Numbered from the stretch's first letter, positions 39,086-51,960 are shown. The stretch is DNA of 64,000 nt from Trichinella spiralis (GCA_000181795.3 CM012955.1:10563708-10627707), one strand, 5' to 3'. Translations and numbers: made by a program. The notes: a model not told the origin generated them from the sequence alone.

Positions 39086-40583
39086 TCATGTTCAAATAAT
39101 GCTTCTTGTTTTCATCAAATAGTAAACGGGCTAGTAAATGAATTACGCTCACATAACATTAGCCCACAACATGAAATGAACAATTTGTAACTGTAATTAT
39201 TATGGCGCCAATTCGTGTTATGCGAAATGTATTTCTTGTTAAAATATGCGCTATTTGTTAACGTAAGAAAATAAAATTTGGAATCCATGAAAGAACGACT
39301 CATTTGTTTTTCTGCATTTTTATCGAAATTTCCTACAGGAATTTGGTTAATTACTTTTAAATAAAAAATATAGTTAGTCGTTTTTAAATTCAGCTTTTGA
39401 AAAAATTTTCTTTGCTATCGTTTTCCTCAGCTTATTCAGTTTACTTTGACATATGCTTTGTAAAGCGCATAAATTAAAAGTAACAATTTTGATATCACAA
39501 AATGATATTTGTTCCTGCGTATCATATTAGTTTGAAATAGTAGTCCAAACAAAGCGACATGACAGTTTTGATCGCAAATGATGAATTTTTATCAATATAT
39601 ATTGTCCTTTAATCAAAAATCAAAATATCATTCAAGAGAAGAGTTTGAGCTAAATGCTGAAAGTAAAAAGGGAGGAGTGTAGTTTTCAACATGATGTAGG
39701 TGCTGCATTATGAACTACAGATACCCCTGAACAGTAATACAATTGCCAATAAAACAGTGCTCATTTCTTTTGCAGCACGTGTTTTCTCAGTTCTTACAGA
39801 GTGCAATCGCTGCTCCCGGTAAGATGCCATCAATCCAACATACGCATCAATGCCTACGCGCTTTTGTTTCGATTGCATTTGAAGTGATAAATTAATATTA
39901 TAATTTTCAGTACTCATTATTATCTATCTTCAGAACTGTTAGAGAATGTGAAGCTTATCAGTGTGACAATGTAAACACTAATTTGCATATTGTGTTATTA
40001 ATTACTGAAATTGCACTGGAGCTATTACCTCAGCAAGTGATAAAATATATCAAACAGGCAATAAAAATGTATAAAATCAACAGAACTTAAAGTCTAATTT
40101 TTGACTTTCTGTAGTATAATTATTAAATTTGGAACGTTATTAATAATATTTTTAAAGGTTGCTTTTGATACAAATTAAAACTTAATCATGTTATAAGTTA
40201 AACACTCAGAATCATCATCAGAATCAATCATGCAGCTTCATATATTATATATTATGACTTTAAGAAGTGAATTCAGTTGAGGATAATATGAATTTCAATT
40301 TTCCTCATATTATTAGAGCACCAAGGTGAACAATACATTTGATGAAAACAGTTCTGTATAACTGAAAACTTTCAACATCTAGCTGTTCCTCTCACAGTAG
40401 CAGTAGAGCAGTGTTTGAAAATGCAAAGTCAGGTTGTTTCTTATCGCACTATACTGAAATGAATGTTATTCTGTCTAATAAAATTATAATTTGCATAAAG
40501 CTATAATGCTGTTATGTTTAATGATGACCCCACAACTATCATTTCAGCAGTAATTGATAAAGCGTTGAGTCGTTCACGCAAAT
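39086..40583. other. Intergenic region, zinc-finger 3' flank
   Basis: The first ~450 bp are the duplicated downstream block of the zinc-finger unit, with AATAAA at 39269-39274. The rest is AT-rich and without a supported gene. Just before the next gene, TCATTTCAG (ending about 40550) looks like an acceptor in its 5' leader. Confidence 0.55.
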
Positions 40584-42533
40584 ATGAGTTCGCTTGATTG
40601 TGAAAAAAAGACAATATCTTCAATATGTACTTTTTTTCTTATAGCTGGACTCATTTATACAGGTAAAAAAGTTATATATTTATATTTGTTCGTATTCATA
40701 ATACAAGTATTGAAAATGCTTAATCAAATGTGAATTATTCACTTCCTCAGTGAACGTTTCTTACAGGTGAGAGTACAACAGAGTGCAACTCAAAACAGTG
40801 TAACCAACTAGACAACAGTACGCAATCCTCTGAACCATTAAATATTACCAGTGAATTTGCAAATGTTTCACCTTCCCATACACTGCCACCTGGTGATATT
40901 TCATTTTTTTAAATGAGCGTTGCACTAGCAATGTGATATAATGAAAAAAGAAATTTTTGTTTAGAATCCATAACTGCACTTTCATATTCAAAGAATAACA
41001 ACAGTTTCAAAAGTGAATACGAAATAAGCTTTCTTCATAGATCTAACAAAAGTGGTTTCATGTACAACATATCAGCATTAGCAAAAGAAGAACTGTTCAA
41101 TGATAGCGCGTTGGAATGGAACAGTAGTATGTTGAACGATGGGCAAGTGTGCATCCACTGTAATTCATGTATTTTGTTTAAATTAGCTTCACCAATGTCT
41201 ACGATTCAAGAGACCTGGTCCGAGTGGACAGCATGTTCTGTTACTTGCGGAATCGGGATACGCAAACGACATAAATCAATAACATTAAAAGAAAATGAAC
41301 AGAACACCATTCGTGAAGAAGAAGTGCAAGAATGCTTTCATTCTTTTTGCGCATTACTCAACGAAAGTAAGTTTGTTGGATTTTCTTTTGTAAACTACGA
41401 AAATCTATGCTCATGATAATCTACAATAATTTTCATCTCATTATGTTGGACGTTTGCAATTATTATCATTAAGGAATTGTATTACGTTGAACTCTTATTT
41501 GTCATGGACTGAAACTTTATGGTGAATATAAATAAAACAAGCTATAAAATACTATACTGACAAGTTAATATTTTAAATTTGAACCTAAAAATGCAACTTC
41601 TCCCCCACTATAGCTGAAAATGGATTCCAATTTCAAATTTAATATTTACTAAACCCATCTTATTAGCAATTATTCGGCGAAAAATATTACTGGAATTGTG
41701 TAGAAGATGTATTTTGCAATTGTCATTGATCAAAGCAAACTTAAATTGTTGATTGTTAAACTGAAAGTTTTGAAAGTTGATGTTAAGAATTGATGTTTTC
41801 TATTCTACTTTTAGCTTGTATATTGAGCGAATGGAGCTCGTGGACAGCTTGTTCAGCACCATGTGGAGCTGGTCAGCGAACGAGAAAAAGAAAATTAATA
41901 GCTCCTGTACTTTCTAAGAGCGATACCAGTTGTGGTATTACAACTGAAACTGAACAATGCAACACAATATCTTGTGAAAATTGTAATTCATTAGTGCCAT
42001 TATTTACAATTAACACTAACGCAAACAATGAACAAATAAGAAATATATTTTTGCAGGGTATTTAACAAATCTTTGCAAAGCATATAGAAATATTCGCTTT
42101 GCAGTCGGAGAGTGCACAAATGTGTATGTGGAATGCAATGCTGATGATTCGATGAAAATTGAAACGTGCAAAGAACACGACACAGTGTTCAGTGAACATA
42201 TGCAAGAATGTGTTTCGAAATCACGCATAAAATCTTGCATAGAACCAAAATTAGGTAAAATAAATGTGTATCTTTTTCGTTGAAAAATTCAAGAAAAAAC
42301 TGTATTACAAAATTTACAAATGACAACAATTAAGCCGTTGTTTAAAATTTTCAGACCTGAGTTGTGCGAATTTCGAGATGGGTGCACACCCGATTTGCAA
42401 CTGTTGTGCGGCATATAAAATTTGTTATAACGGTACTTACTATTCAAAGTGTCCAGCCGGTCAGGTATTTTCAAATGAACACGGTCGACGGTGCGTTAAA
42501 ATGGAAGATGTCGCTTACTGCTCCGAAAGTTGA
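40584..42533 (+). CDS. Secreted protein with two TSP1 and two CBM14-like domains
   Basis: Exon 1 (40584-40662) encodes a signal-peptide-like start, MSSLDCEKK followed by a hydrophobic stretch SSICTFFLIAGLIYTG. Next comes a serine/asparagine-rich part with several N-glycosylation sites (NST, NIT, NVS, NIS). Then two thrombospondin type 1 repeats: WSEWTACSVTCGIGIRKR (about 41217) and WSSWTACSAPCGAGQRTRKR (about 41833), each with the W-x-x-W and CxxxCG core. Two C-terminal cysteine domains follow: one from LCKAYRNIRFAVGECTNVYV (about 42075), one from LSCANFEMGAHPICNCC (about 42358) with CYNGTYYSKCPAGQVFS. Their six-cysteine spacing fits peritrophin/CBM14 chitin-binding domains. The protein is probably part of an extracellular coat such as cuticle or eggshell. 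The exon edge near 41150 is uncertain. TGA ends at 42533 and AATAAA at 42590-42595. Confidence 0.82.
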
Positions 42534-43147
42534 ACATCGAAGAAGTTGCGAAACGGCAGCTAGATTTGCCGTTAAAATGTTTCCAAAATAATAAATATTT
42601 TTGGAAATAAAAATTTCACATAATACTATTCTCATCAACAAGTGTCGCATTGGATGCGCACTTAATTTGTCGTTCATTTTATTACTGTATTATTACCGTA
42701 TACTATTTAAAAAAGTACAATCGAATTTTGTTTTTTATTTAATTATCAAATTTAAATAATTCGTATAATAATATTATTCAATTATAAAAGTGATTCAATT
42801 TCAACTTGTAATGAAAAAAAAAGATCAATAAATGAGAATACAAAATTTTTTGACTTGAACAACAACAGTGCCAGTTATGTTCAACAATTCCTCAACAATC
42901 GTTTCCAGTTGCTGGATTATTTTTCTTCAACAAATTTTCAATTCGGAATATTTGTATACTGTAATTGTTTGTTTCATGGTAATTTTCGTTTTACCCATTT
43001 TTTTCATTTATCTTATTGAACAGTTTGAAAAATAAAAAATTGGCATTAATATGAAAAAATATATATTCTCAACCGAAAAAATTGAACGTCTAATTAATTA
43101 ATTAATTAATTAATTTCGCTTGACAAATACAGCGACAATATTGACTG
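42534..43147. other. 3' flank of the TSP1/CBM14 gene
   Basis: Two AATAAA signals follow the stop (42590-42595 and 42606-42611). Beyond them the sequence is AT-rich with a TAAT-repeat at about 43092-43116. No gene is supported. Confidence 0.6.
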
Positions 43148-43402
43148 TTGTATTGCAGTCGGTGTCAGTCGACGTTTTATAAATTGAAAAACAGTCGCAT
43201 AATTGTTGTTGTTGTTTGCCACAAAAATTTAACAATCGTCAAAGTGAAAAAGGCTCATATTCAAGAGGCGGTTTTTTGTCGCTGTTTTGAAGAAAATTCC
43301 AAAGAGCCGATCGCCCACGCCAAAGTCAAGTGTGTAGCGAAAAATTGTGACGGCGGCAAAACTTTGAAAATGCCAAAAGAAAAAAAACAACCCTACTTGT
43401 AA
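43148..43402 (+). CDS. Possible exon of an unrecognised small protein
   Basis: An open frame without a convincing ATG that starts just after an acceptor-like GTTGTATTGCAG (ending about 43158) and runs to TAA. The middle reads QEAVFCRCFEENSKEPIAHA and KVKCVAKNC, followed by a basic end KTLKMPKEKKQPYL. The pattern of a Cys, a Pro-Ile-x-x-Ala-x-Val-Lys and a second Cys recalls the first strands of nematode transthyretin-like proteins, but the rest of that fold is absent. It could be a lone exon, a fragment or chance. Its codon use is more coding-like than the flanks. Confidence 0.25.
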   Translation: MYCSRCQSTFYKLKNSRIIVVVVCHKNLTIVKVKKAHIQEAVFCRCFEENSKEPIAHAKVKCVAKNCDGGKTLKMPKEKKQPYL

Positions 43403-44520
43403 ATGATGGTAAAAATTGGCGAGTCGAACAACTGACCAACGCTACAGTATAAGAATAAAAACCAGTTTTTCAAATTACAATGCAAATGAAAAACAAATCT
43501 TCCGAATAATGTTCGAGAAAAAATTCACATTTCACCATATCCGTATAATCGGGTTTTTCAAAACTCGGTCGTTTCTAGCTGACTGAAGCTTAGTTTTCTT
43601 TTTTTAATTTGTTTTTTAAATCATTAAAAACACGAGGGTGTGATGGATTTTAGCGTAAAAAATTACCATATACCGCTGAAACTGCCTTGGAATAGCGTCT
43701 TTTGCTACTTGTAATTCTAGCGAACAAATTTTCCAATTGACTATCATTTTAAATTCGAAAAAAATTGAATAATAATAATAATTGAATTCAAATTTCAATT
43801 CAAAATATTCAATTTCAATTGTACGCGGTCCCCTTTTCCAAACTTTATTTGTTTATTTTCTTTCCACTTCCAATTGTAAATTTTCCTCCAAAATACGGTA
43901 AATTCGAATATTCGGACTTAATGTTCATTAAGTATCAAATTTTCACAGTATACTTTTCGGAATTTTCACTCTTTCCATTTGTGCTTTAGAGCCATCTGCT
44001 AAGAGATTCGTTTTGTTGTTTTTTTCTTTTTCAAAAAATAAATTCTCATCCAGCTCCCAGTTTTAATTTTGTTTGTCAATTGTTACAAATTGACAATTTG
44101 TTCCCAACAACGGTTTTTCGTTTTCATATGTTTGATAAATTTTGTTTAATGACCAAGAAAGCTTTGTTTGTTTGTTTGTTTGTTTTTTTGATTTTGAATA
44201 TTTTCGGCCAATTTCACGCTGCCAATGGCCGAGCTTTCGTTCTGTCGTTGGCGTATTTCCCATGGTTCTATTGATCGGTTTTACCGACAGACTAGCGGCG
44301 GTCGATTGATGATTTTCGGTCTTGTCCTTGCCCGTTGTTGGCGTTCTATTCTGCGTTCCAAATTAATTCTTCTTCTTGCTCATTTGGTTTTGCTTTTCCT
44401 CACAGGTTATGGTGACGTACCCCATGTAGCAGCAAAAGCAGCAGCAAAGGCAGTTCTGTCGAATTATTCTTTTTTCTTTGTCCCTTGCCTGCACTCCTTT
44501 CACCTACTCATCTCAGCAGC
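43403..44520. other. Upstream region of Rabin8
   Basis: No supported gene. A GTTT run at 44165-44187 sits in a frame that happens to look like a signal peptide. Just before the Rabin8 start, TACTCATCTCAG ends four bases before the ATG and is a good acceptor, so the leader may be spliced or trans-spliced. Confidence 0.5.
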
Positions 44521-47290
44521 ATGAAGAACGACGAACAACAACACCACACTCCCGCTTTGACAAGTGATAAGTAAGTTTTGCCAACTTGTTCATGCTTGCT
44601 TGATTTTTATCATCAGTTGTGTGTGTGTTTTTTTTTCACTTTATCTGTTCAGTTTGAACGGAGAAGATCAGTATGAAGCAGTTTCTGAACAGTCTCGTGC
44701 CCGTGAAGATAGCCTGGAAAAAGATCGTATTATTGAAGATTTGCAGGATCATTTGGGCCGAGCTCACGAAGTAACGACACGTCGGATGTGAAATCAAAAT
44801 TCGAATAATTGTTTTTCAGGAATTGATGCAGTGGAATTTGAAATGTGCCAAGTTGCAAAAAATCCAAGAATCACTGGACAGTGAAATACACGAACTGACC
44901 GCTAGTCTATTTCAAGTGAGTAATTTCTCCACGTGTCACGTTGATTTCCTAGCCGGCTTGTATGTATATATGTATATATATATTGATCGCCCTGTCTTCT
45001 CCCCTTGCCCTCCCCTTGGCTGGCGGATGTTCGTTTTGCTTGCTCCGTTCGTTGATTGCATTTTTGACGTCGATATGCGAATTTGAGCGAATGTGATCAA
45101 CAAAATGGCCGGCAGTTGTTGTGCGCGCGCGAGGTTGGTAAGATTGCGCGTTCGTTGTTCGTCAGTGTCGCGTGATGAGTGTGCAGCTAGTGAAGAAGCA
45201 TACTGCTAATAACGATGACCACGACGACATGTGACATTGAAAGAAAGCCAGCTGCCATTTGCAAATCTGAACGATGAAAATTTTTCGAAATTCCAAGGAT
45301 ATCAATTTTTGAAAATCAGATTTTCATCAAATTCAAAATTCACAAATTTTTGTTATTTATTCTCTTTCGCAGTTAATGCAATTTATATTCTCTACAAGAA
45401 TTGAATTTCAACATTTTAAAAAATCTATTCATTTTCACCGATTGATCGATCATTTCTCTTTGCAAAATGGAAAAATTTATTAATTAATTCACATAATTTG
45501 TAAAAGAATAGTCTAATTTGATCTGAAAGCAATTAATTGCATCAACTTTATCCCATTTGACTACTTTTTTAACTTTTTCTCTTTTTCATTCAAACTCGTT
45601 TTGTAAATATCAAAAAAAAAATTTGCATAAACATTCTCTCGAACGAACAAAGAGCGAAGCAGAATAATAGGAAAAAGTTGTACCGTTTGTTTATTTTTCC
45701 TAAATTGTTTCAATTAAGGAAGCGTATCGAATTGTCACTGAAGCAGATTCGAAACGGCTTTATTCGGAAAAATTGCTCACCGAAGCCAGAGGAACCGTAC
45801 GGTCAAATTTGAATTATTTCTTGTCAAATTTTATATATATATTTTTTTTTCTTGTTCAATCAAAATTTATATGACGAGAATTTTTCTTTTCCATTTTCAA
45901 TTCAGGTCGAAATGCTTCAAGAGGAAATTAAAGCGTTGAAATTGTTGATGGGCAAAAATGAGGTCAAAGTTTCGCCTTCGCGATCGCTGCAAGAATTTTC
46001 CCCGTCCAAGATTTTCAAGAAGCCTACACTATTCGAGGGTATGTTGTTGTTGTAGATTGAAATTTACATTCAAATTGTTGTTGTTCAGGAAAAAATGGAG
46101 GACCGTTTTGCTTTTTGAACACCAACAAAAAGAGCCCCAGCGTAGTCACCAGGAGCGCTAGTGAACATGATCCGCTTGTTGATCACGATCATCCTTCTCT
46201 GGAAGTGAATCATTTCAAATTCCATTTTTTTATCTGTCCGTGTTTTGTTTTTTTTAGTTTACTGTAAATTTTACAAATTTTCAGATAGATCCAATCTGTC
46301 ACCAAGAATTCACAATTTGGTTGGAAAATCACGACTTGACCGACATTGAACATCCATTTTTGAAGCGCATCTACAATGAAGACATTTATCCGTGTCTCAA
46401 TTTCACCAACACCAAGGTGATTAATTAATAATTCAGTTTTAATCAACTGATTCGTCATAATTTCAGCTAGCATCCCTTGTTTGTAATTCTATTGTCAACA
46501 ATACGATTATTTTGGAAAACATTTTGGCAAGTGAAAATGAAAAAGCAAAGTAAAAAAGAAATGTAGAATTGTGTTTTCTTTCTTAATTATTAAATTATTT
46601 TGTTTCTACTTTTTGAGAATATGCGCATTAACAGAAATGCCACGATTATGCTCGTACAGGATGAAAATTGACAATGCGGACCAGTGGCATTACATATCCA
46701 CCTTCTGTCGTAATCGAGTACGTTCTGTTGTTATTCATCCCTATCTCTCTTTTGTTTGTTTTTCATAAGTTTAAATCAACATAATTATCATTTTACTGTA
46801 CTCACAGCAAATGTACAGTATTAATAAAAAAACAGAAAAGAAAAAACATTAAAATGTTAATTATTTGAACGATAAAATATTTTTTTATTTAAAATTATCA
46901 ACTAAAGTTGATTAATTTTATTAAATTTATTCAACTCTTCAGTGATATTGTTGTTATGTAAACGTGATAAAGCAGCAACAACAGTTGTATTTAAAATTTT
47001 GTAACTAAGCGCAATAAGCAGACCAGTTATTATTATTATTATTATTATTTTCTATCGAAATGATATTTCAGATTGCAGCTATATGCGATCTGTTCACATA
47101 TTTGCGCTATTTGGCGCAAGGATTGGTTCAACACGGGCGTAAGTGTGAAGAAAAAGCAAAATTTAATGCATATCAAACTTACTTTTGTTTTGTTTTTCTT
47201 TGTACAGTATACGACGCTTATGTGGAAATTGTACGCCTTCGGAGAAATATCGCGTTCGTCCGTCTCGGCTACGCCAACTATCAATCGTAA
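44521..47290 (+). CDS. RAB3IP: Rabin8/RAB3IP-like Rab8 guanine nucleotide exchange factor
   Basis: Rabin8/Sec2 proteins activate Rab8 in secretion and ciliogenesis. Exons 44521-44570, 44653-44770, 44820-44915 and 45719-45796 join in frame and build the Sec2 coiled coil: RIIEDLQDHLGRAHE, ELMQWNLKCAKLQKIQESLD, SEIHELTASLFQ, EAYRIVTEADSKRLYSEKLL. Exon 45906 onward continues VEMLQEEIKALKLLM. The C-terminal half matches the vertebrate proteins too: EFTIWLENHDLTDIEHPFLK with RIYNEDIYPCLNF (about 46300-46410), CALTEMPRLCSYRMKI and WHYISTFCRNR (about 46630-46715), IAAICDLFTYLRYLAQGLVQ (about 47070) and the last exon ending IAFVRLGYANYQS. The intron at 44916-45718 is about 800 bp, long for this window. 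AATAAA lies at 47722-47727. RAB3IP and RAB3IL1 cannot be separated here. Confidence 0.94.
44916..45718 (+). other. Long intron of the Rabin8 gene
   Basis: Donor GTGAGT at 44916 and acceptor AATTAAG at 45718 enclose 803 bp. Its first half (45000-45240) is clearly richer in GC than other introns (for example GTTGTGCGCGCGCGAGGTTG near 45117), which would fit an internal promoter or regulatory segment. No coding sequence or known motif was recognised. Confidence 0.6.
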
Positions 47291-48214
47291 ATATAGATGG
47301 AAGAGAAAAAGCATCGTTTTCACAAATTGTTGCTGCCGCTCGGTTGCGTGCGTGTGTGCTCGTGTGTTTCGAACGTGCCGACCCAACATCGAACTTTCTT
47401 ATCTGCACTGATTGACACGTTTTGCATATGCAAATTTGTACATTTCTTTATTAATTTATTTTTGCTTCTTCCTTTCGCGTCGACTCTGTTGATGCATATT
47501 CGGTAGGACTTTTCTTTTTCAGTTTTCATTATGAATCTTTTTTTCATTTTAATTAACAAAAAATTTCAAAGCTTCCACTAATCTTCCGTCCATTGAGAAA
47601 TTATTCATTAATTTCTCTTGCTGATTATTATCATTCGGTGTCCCAGTGGTGCTGTATTCGTCCGCATCGAATCGCTTTTGATGTTTCTAGTCTTTTGATC
47701 TCAGTTTGCGCTCATTTTTCAAATAAAAGACGTGTGACATTGACTTGACTGTTTTTATTGTTTTAGTAGTTAGCCGTTTTCACCGCTTCACTCATTAATT
47801 CATTGTTCACACAATTTTTTAATTTACATTTCTATTTTTTCATTTCAAGCATCACATCAAAATGAACAAACTGAAAAACAATCAAAATAATAATATTATT
47901 ATTGGTGATGCCGGCAATTATCGAAACGTGGAAAATTTAATCATTCATTATTCTCCACTCGTCATAGTTGACAACTGAACGTTCAACAAAGAGAAAACCA
48001 TTTGCTATTCAATTTTTAAAAAATGCTAAAAATACTGATATGCTATTTTTTCCACTGGATGTTTAAAAATGCAAACTCAATAAACACTAATTCTCTAATC
48101 TAGTCGAATAATAATGCTTTTCTTTGAAATATGAGATTATTCAACATTTTTTTTTATGAATCTAAGAACAACACGTAGACGGAAATCATGTGAAAAGCGA
48201 ATCTTACGGCGAAA
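47291..48214. other. Convergent 3' region of Rabin8 and ACTL6
   Basis: The two flanking genes point at each other. AATAAA for Rabin8 at 47722-47727. No gene is seen between. Short frames overlapping 47300-47500 come from the Rabin8 3' UTR. Confidence 0.6.
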
Positions 48215-50458
48215 TCAAGGTATATATTGGACAACGGAAGCTCCGTTTTCTAAATACTGTTCTTTACTGATCCACAACTGTTGAAATGTACCCTGAAAGA
48301 AGCCACGGCTGAATGAAGACGAGAAGAAAATTCGCTTGAAATTTACATACCAATGATGTAAGCATGGAACCGCCAATCCACGACGAAGACACTCTTTGGC
48401 ACGAACCGGGAATAACATGAATTTTTGGCAATCTTCCCTGTGATTCAAAATTCAACAATACAACAATATGGTCAATAAATGGGAAATAATAATAAATTAA
48501 TTAATTAATTACCGGCCAAATAAGTTTGGAAACTTCGTAACCAACACGGTTAGTGAAGCCTGGAATCAAAGAATTACCACCAGTAATTACAATCGCTTTG
48601 CAAATTTCCTGTAGAGAAAAATAAATTCAAAAAGATAAACAATTCGAAACAGAAGCAGCAGAGAAATGAAAACATTGGAAAATATACCGATCGAACGTCA
48701 ATATCAATTTTTTGAATACAATCATTAATAATATTTCCAATCTGCATAGAACGATCGGCTTGATCTGCCAGGTTGTCGCCCTGAAAAGATTCAATAAAAA
48801 CAATAAGAAACATAAAATAATGATAATCGAAATTATTCCACCTTTAAGTAGTTGACGTCGAACAGTGATTCACCAATTTCAAATCGTTCACGACCAAACA
48901 TATGCTTCGCCTTGTTGGGAAATTCGTATTCTTCAACAGGGCAAATTTTCTTGCTACTGGAAAATGATTTTTCTTTAAAATGCAACGCATAAGAAATACA
49001 GTCCACTATTGTGTTACTTTGGATTAAATGGCTTTTCAGGAACACGAATCAATGACATTTTCATATCATCCAAAATATTCTAATATAAATAAATAAATAA
49101 ATAAACAACAAATGATGAAAGCTGTTAATATTTACCTTATACGTATAGCCCAAAAAGCTATCAGTTACACGTGAAAACTCAGCTCGCGGACTCCATGTGA
49201 TGTCCTCCAAATTTTCCGAATCAGACCAACGATTCGTCTGCGAAGCAATTAATGAAGGCATCACATCAATCTCACGTTTCTCCAAAAGGTTGCTACACTG
49301 AACGCTTACACAATTACCCGCCAGACTGGACATCGTGCACGCTGAAAATGGAATAAACAAAGAAAAAATTTTCATAATATACTCCACAACTTGTTAGTTA
49401 AGTGTCACTTTTTGAAATGCAAAAGGTCTCATAAACAGCAGTAGCTGTAGTCGAATATGCACCACTGTCCACAACAACTGCACTTGTTTTTCCAGCAACA
49501 GAACTAAGATTGATAAAATGAAATTTAAATATATGTAAATCTATTTTCTTCAATCCTACGTTGACAAAGCGGGAGTTTTCGCGAGATAAGCTGCGGGTAC
49601 ATTGAATCGTTCAAACAATCTTTCTATTAATTCTTCTCTATGGTGACGAGTATTCCACTGAAATTTGAAAAATTAAAATTCAAATGTACTTACAATAAAC
49701 AAACAAATCAAATTCATTAACTTACTGGAGGCTCGGTAAAAAGAATAGGATAATCGTCATCACACGCACTAGGCAAAAGACGTCTACTTGCGTATTGTAT
49801 AATATTTTCCAATAAATCAAAATTGTCAACTGAAATGTCAAAAATTCAAATGTATGTATATATATACACATGTTGATGCTCATTAGACAATTTTAGCGCA
49901 CTTAATCCATATTTCATCAGTGAAACATATTCTACATCATTGAGAACTGGATTAACAAAATTCCATCCAATACGATAGTCATCTTCAAAGGGCAAGAAAC
50001 AGCTTTGCATTGTATTGCCATTCATACACGAAGTATGCAGTTCTAATTCCATCTCATCTGCCAAAATTGTAACATCGTTAGCAACTTCTTTCGGCAAATA
50101 GCCATACACTTGCGCTAAATTCAACTGAAATAAATTAAAATAATTAAAATAATAAATATTTAAAAAGTGAATATGAAAAAAATACCTTTGGAATTCCATC
50201 ACCACCGTTTCCAATGCGGAAAGAATGTTCACCTGGGTCAAATATTAATGCACTAACGTCGTCTGAAACATCACGTAATCATATGAACAGACTAGATAAA
50301 GCAAACGTTGCAGAAAGAACAAATTGTTATATTATGAAAATTAAAGAAAAACAAAAATCATTTTAATCATTTAACATTTCACAAACCATGAAGCACTGTT
50401 TTATTGCTAACATAACAACATCATACAAAGTATTACCTCCACCATAGATACTTGCCAT
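48215..50458 (-). CDS. ACTL6A: Nuclear actin-related protein ACTL6/BAF53
   Basis: ACTL6/BAF53 is an actin-like subunit of SWI/SNF and NuA4/INO80-type chromatin complexes. On the minus strand the start MASIYGG (from 50458) splices to DDVSALIFDPGEHSFRIGNG, matching human [20 protein letters not shown]. Later exons give WNFVNPVLNDVEYVSLMKYG, PILFTEPPWNTRHHREELIE, KTSAVVVDSGAYSTTATAVY (ATP-binding region), CPVEEYEFPNKAKHMFGRER and MQIGNIINDCIQKIDIDVRS. The end is SSSWIGGSMLTSLGTFQQLW with ISKEQYLENGASVVQYIP and TGA at 48215, like human [20 protein letters not shown]. The YGG-D-V start and the C-terminus separate it from actin and other Arps. An acceptor-like ATTTTTTAG ends 28 bp before the ATG. 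Confidence 0.93.
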
Positions 50459-51960
50459 AATGTTCAAGATAATGTAGAATACAAATCTAAAAAATTATTC
50501 ATTATTATTATTCAACACATTTAAAAGTTGAAAACAATTTAAACAGACAAAAAACTCAAAGAAAATAAACCTTATTTCACAATAAAATGCACGCGTTTAT
50601 TCCATATCTTCTTGCACACTTGATGTGCTGAAAAATGCGCGATTAAAAGATAAACTGATAAAAGTCACTAATTAATATAGTTAATCACTAATATACACAT
50701 TTATTCGTTTACGATAACTTAGTAAAGTGATTTCAATCGTTGGACAAACAATGAAATTTTTTCAAATCTTGCAGAAAGAGCATTGATAATATGTATACTG
50801 TAAAACGAAATTCAAGTTATAATTCATAAAGAAAAGAAAAGTGGTTTAGTGAAGATGTTTAAATGCTTATGATATATATTTAATGATGTTTTCATAATTT
50901 TCAATATTTAATTATTTATTTTACACGACTTTTTGGTTGACTTTGATGACAAAGGAAAATCTCTAAATATATGCCACATGTAATAGATGTTGTTGCATTT
51001 AGATTACTTAGATAAAAAATGTAATGATAAAATCTTTCTGTTACAATTAATTGTTTAATTACTTACAGTAACATGGCAGGTTTAATAGTTTGCATTGTTG
51101 TTATGCTAAATGATTTCAAAATAATATGATAATGACATTAAATTGACATAAAATAACACGTACACTTTATGTAAATTAAATAAACTGCTTAAATTTCATA
51201 CTATACAATAAGTTTCAAACATATTATAAATTAAAAAGTGTCAGAGCAACCTGAATTGTTAATAAAATTGGCAAATTATCAATTTAATTTTTGTTATGCT
51301 ACTTAGCTTCATCTATTATAATCATATTTATACTCTTTAGGCAAATTATTATAAATTAACTTGCTTTTTTGTATACTGTTGGTAATTTAAAATTGCTCAT
51401 TATTTCATATTTCACTACAGTAATAAAATACCTGAGTGTCGTATTCTATTTATATGTAAAAATGATTTTACAATACAGATGTTTTAAAAATAAAATCGTT
51501 TTCTGACACTATTATTTTAATAAAGCAATAATGGAAGTATTGAATTCGATGCTGTACTAAAATGCAAATATGATTGAATTTTATCTCTGTAATTTAAGAA
51601 AACAGTACTTTACTGAATTTCATGCTTAATCAAGTATTTTTTCATCTGATACGAGTACAAATCATATAGATACTGTATGTTCAATAATTTAAATGCACTG
51701 TTAATGTATATTATTAGGATAAGAATGGTCAATAGCAGTTCAGAAAATTTTTGATCCGCTTTTAATAAAAAATTAAAATAAATTACAAGTAAATATTGTA
51801 GAATTGTAAATTAAGAGAACATTGATCTTTCTCTTTCATACTTGATTTTATGTTGCTGTAGATGTATTAGTTGTTTACTTATGCTATACCATTTTGTTGC
51901 GTGTCGCTTGTTGTGATTTGTTTTTTAAATGTTATTGCAGTATTTTAGAGCTTTTCATTG
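50459..51960. other. Divergent intergenic region between ACTL6 and pyrophosphatase
   Basis: Very AT-rich, about 1.5 kb between two divergent starts, so it should hold both promoters. I could not point to a convincing TATA or CCAAT pair. Acceptor-like ends lie close to both ATGs (AG at 50487-50488 on the minus strand; TTATTGCAG ending at 51940 on the plus strand). Confidence 0.55.

Noticed and set aside
44101-44274. Small frame with a signal-peptide-like hydrophobic stretch (KKALFVCLFVFLILNIFG)
   Set aside because: The hydrophobic run is produced by a GTTT simple repeat in the Rabin8 upstream region; the frame stops soon after.
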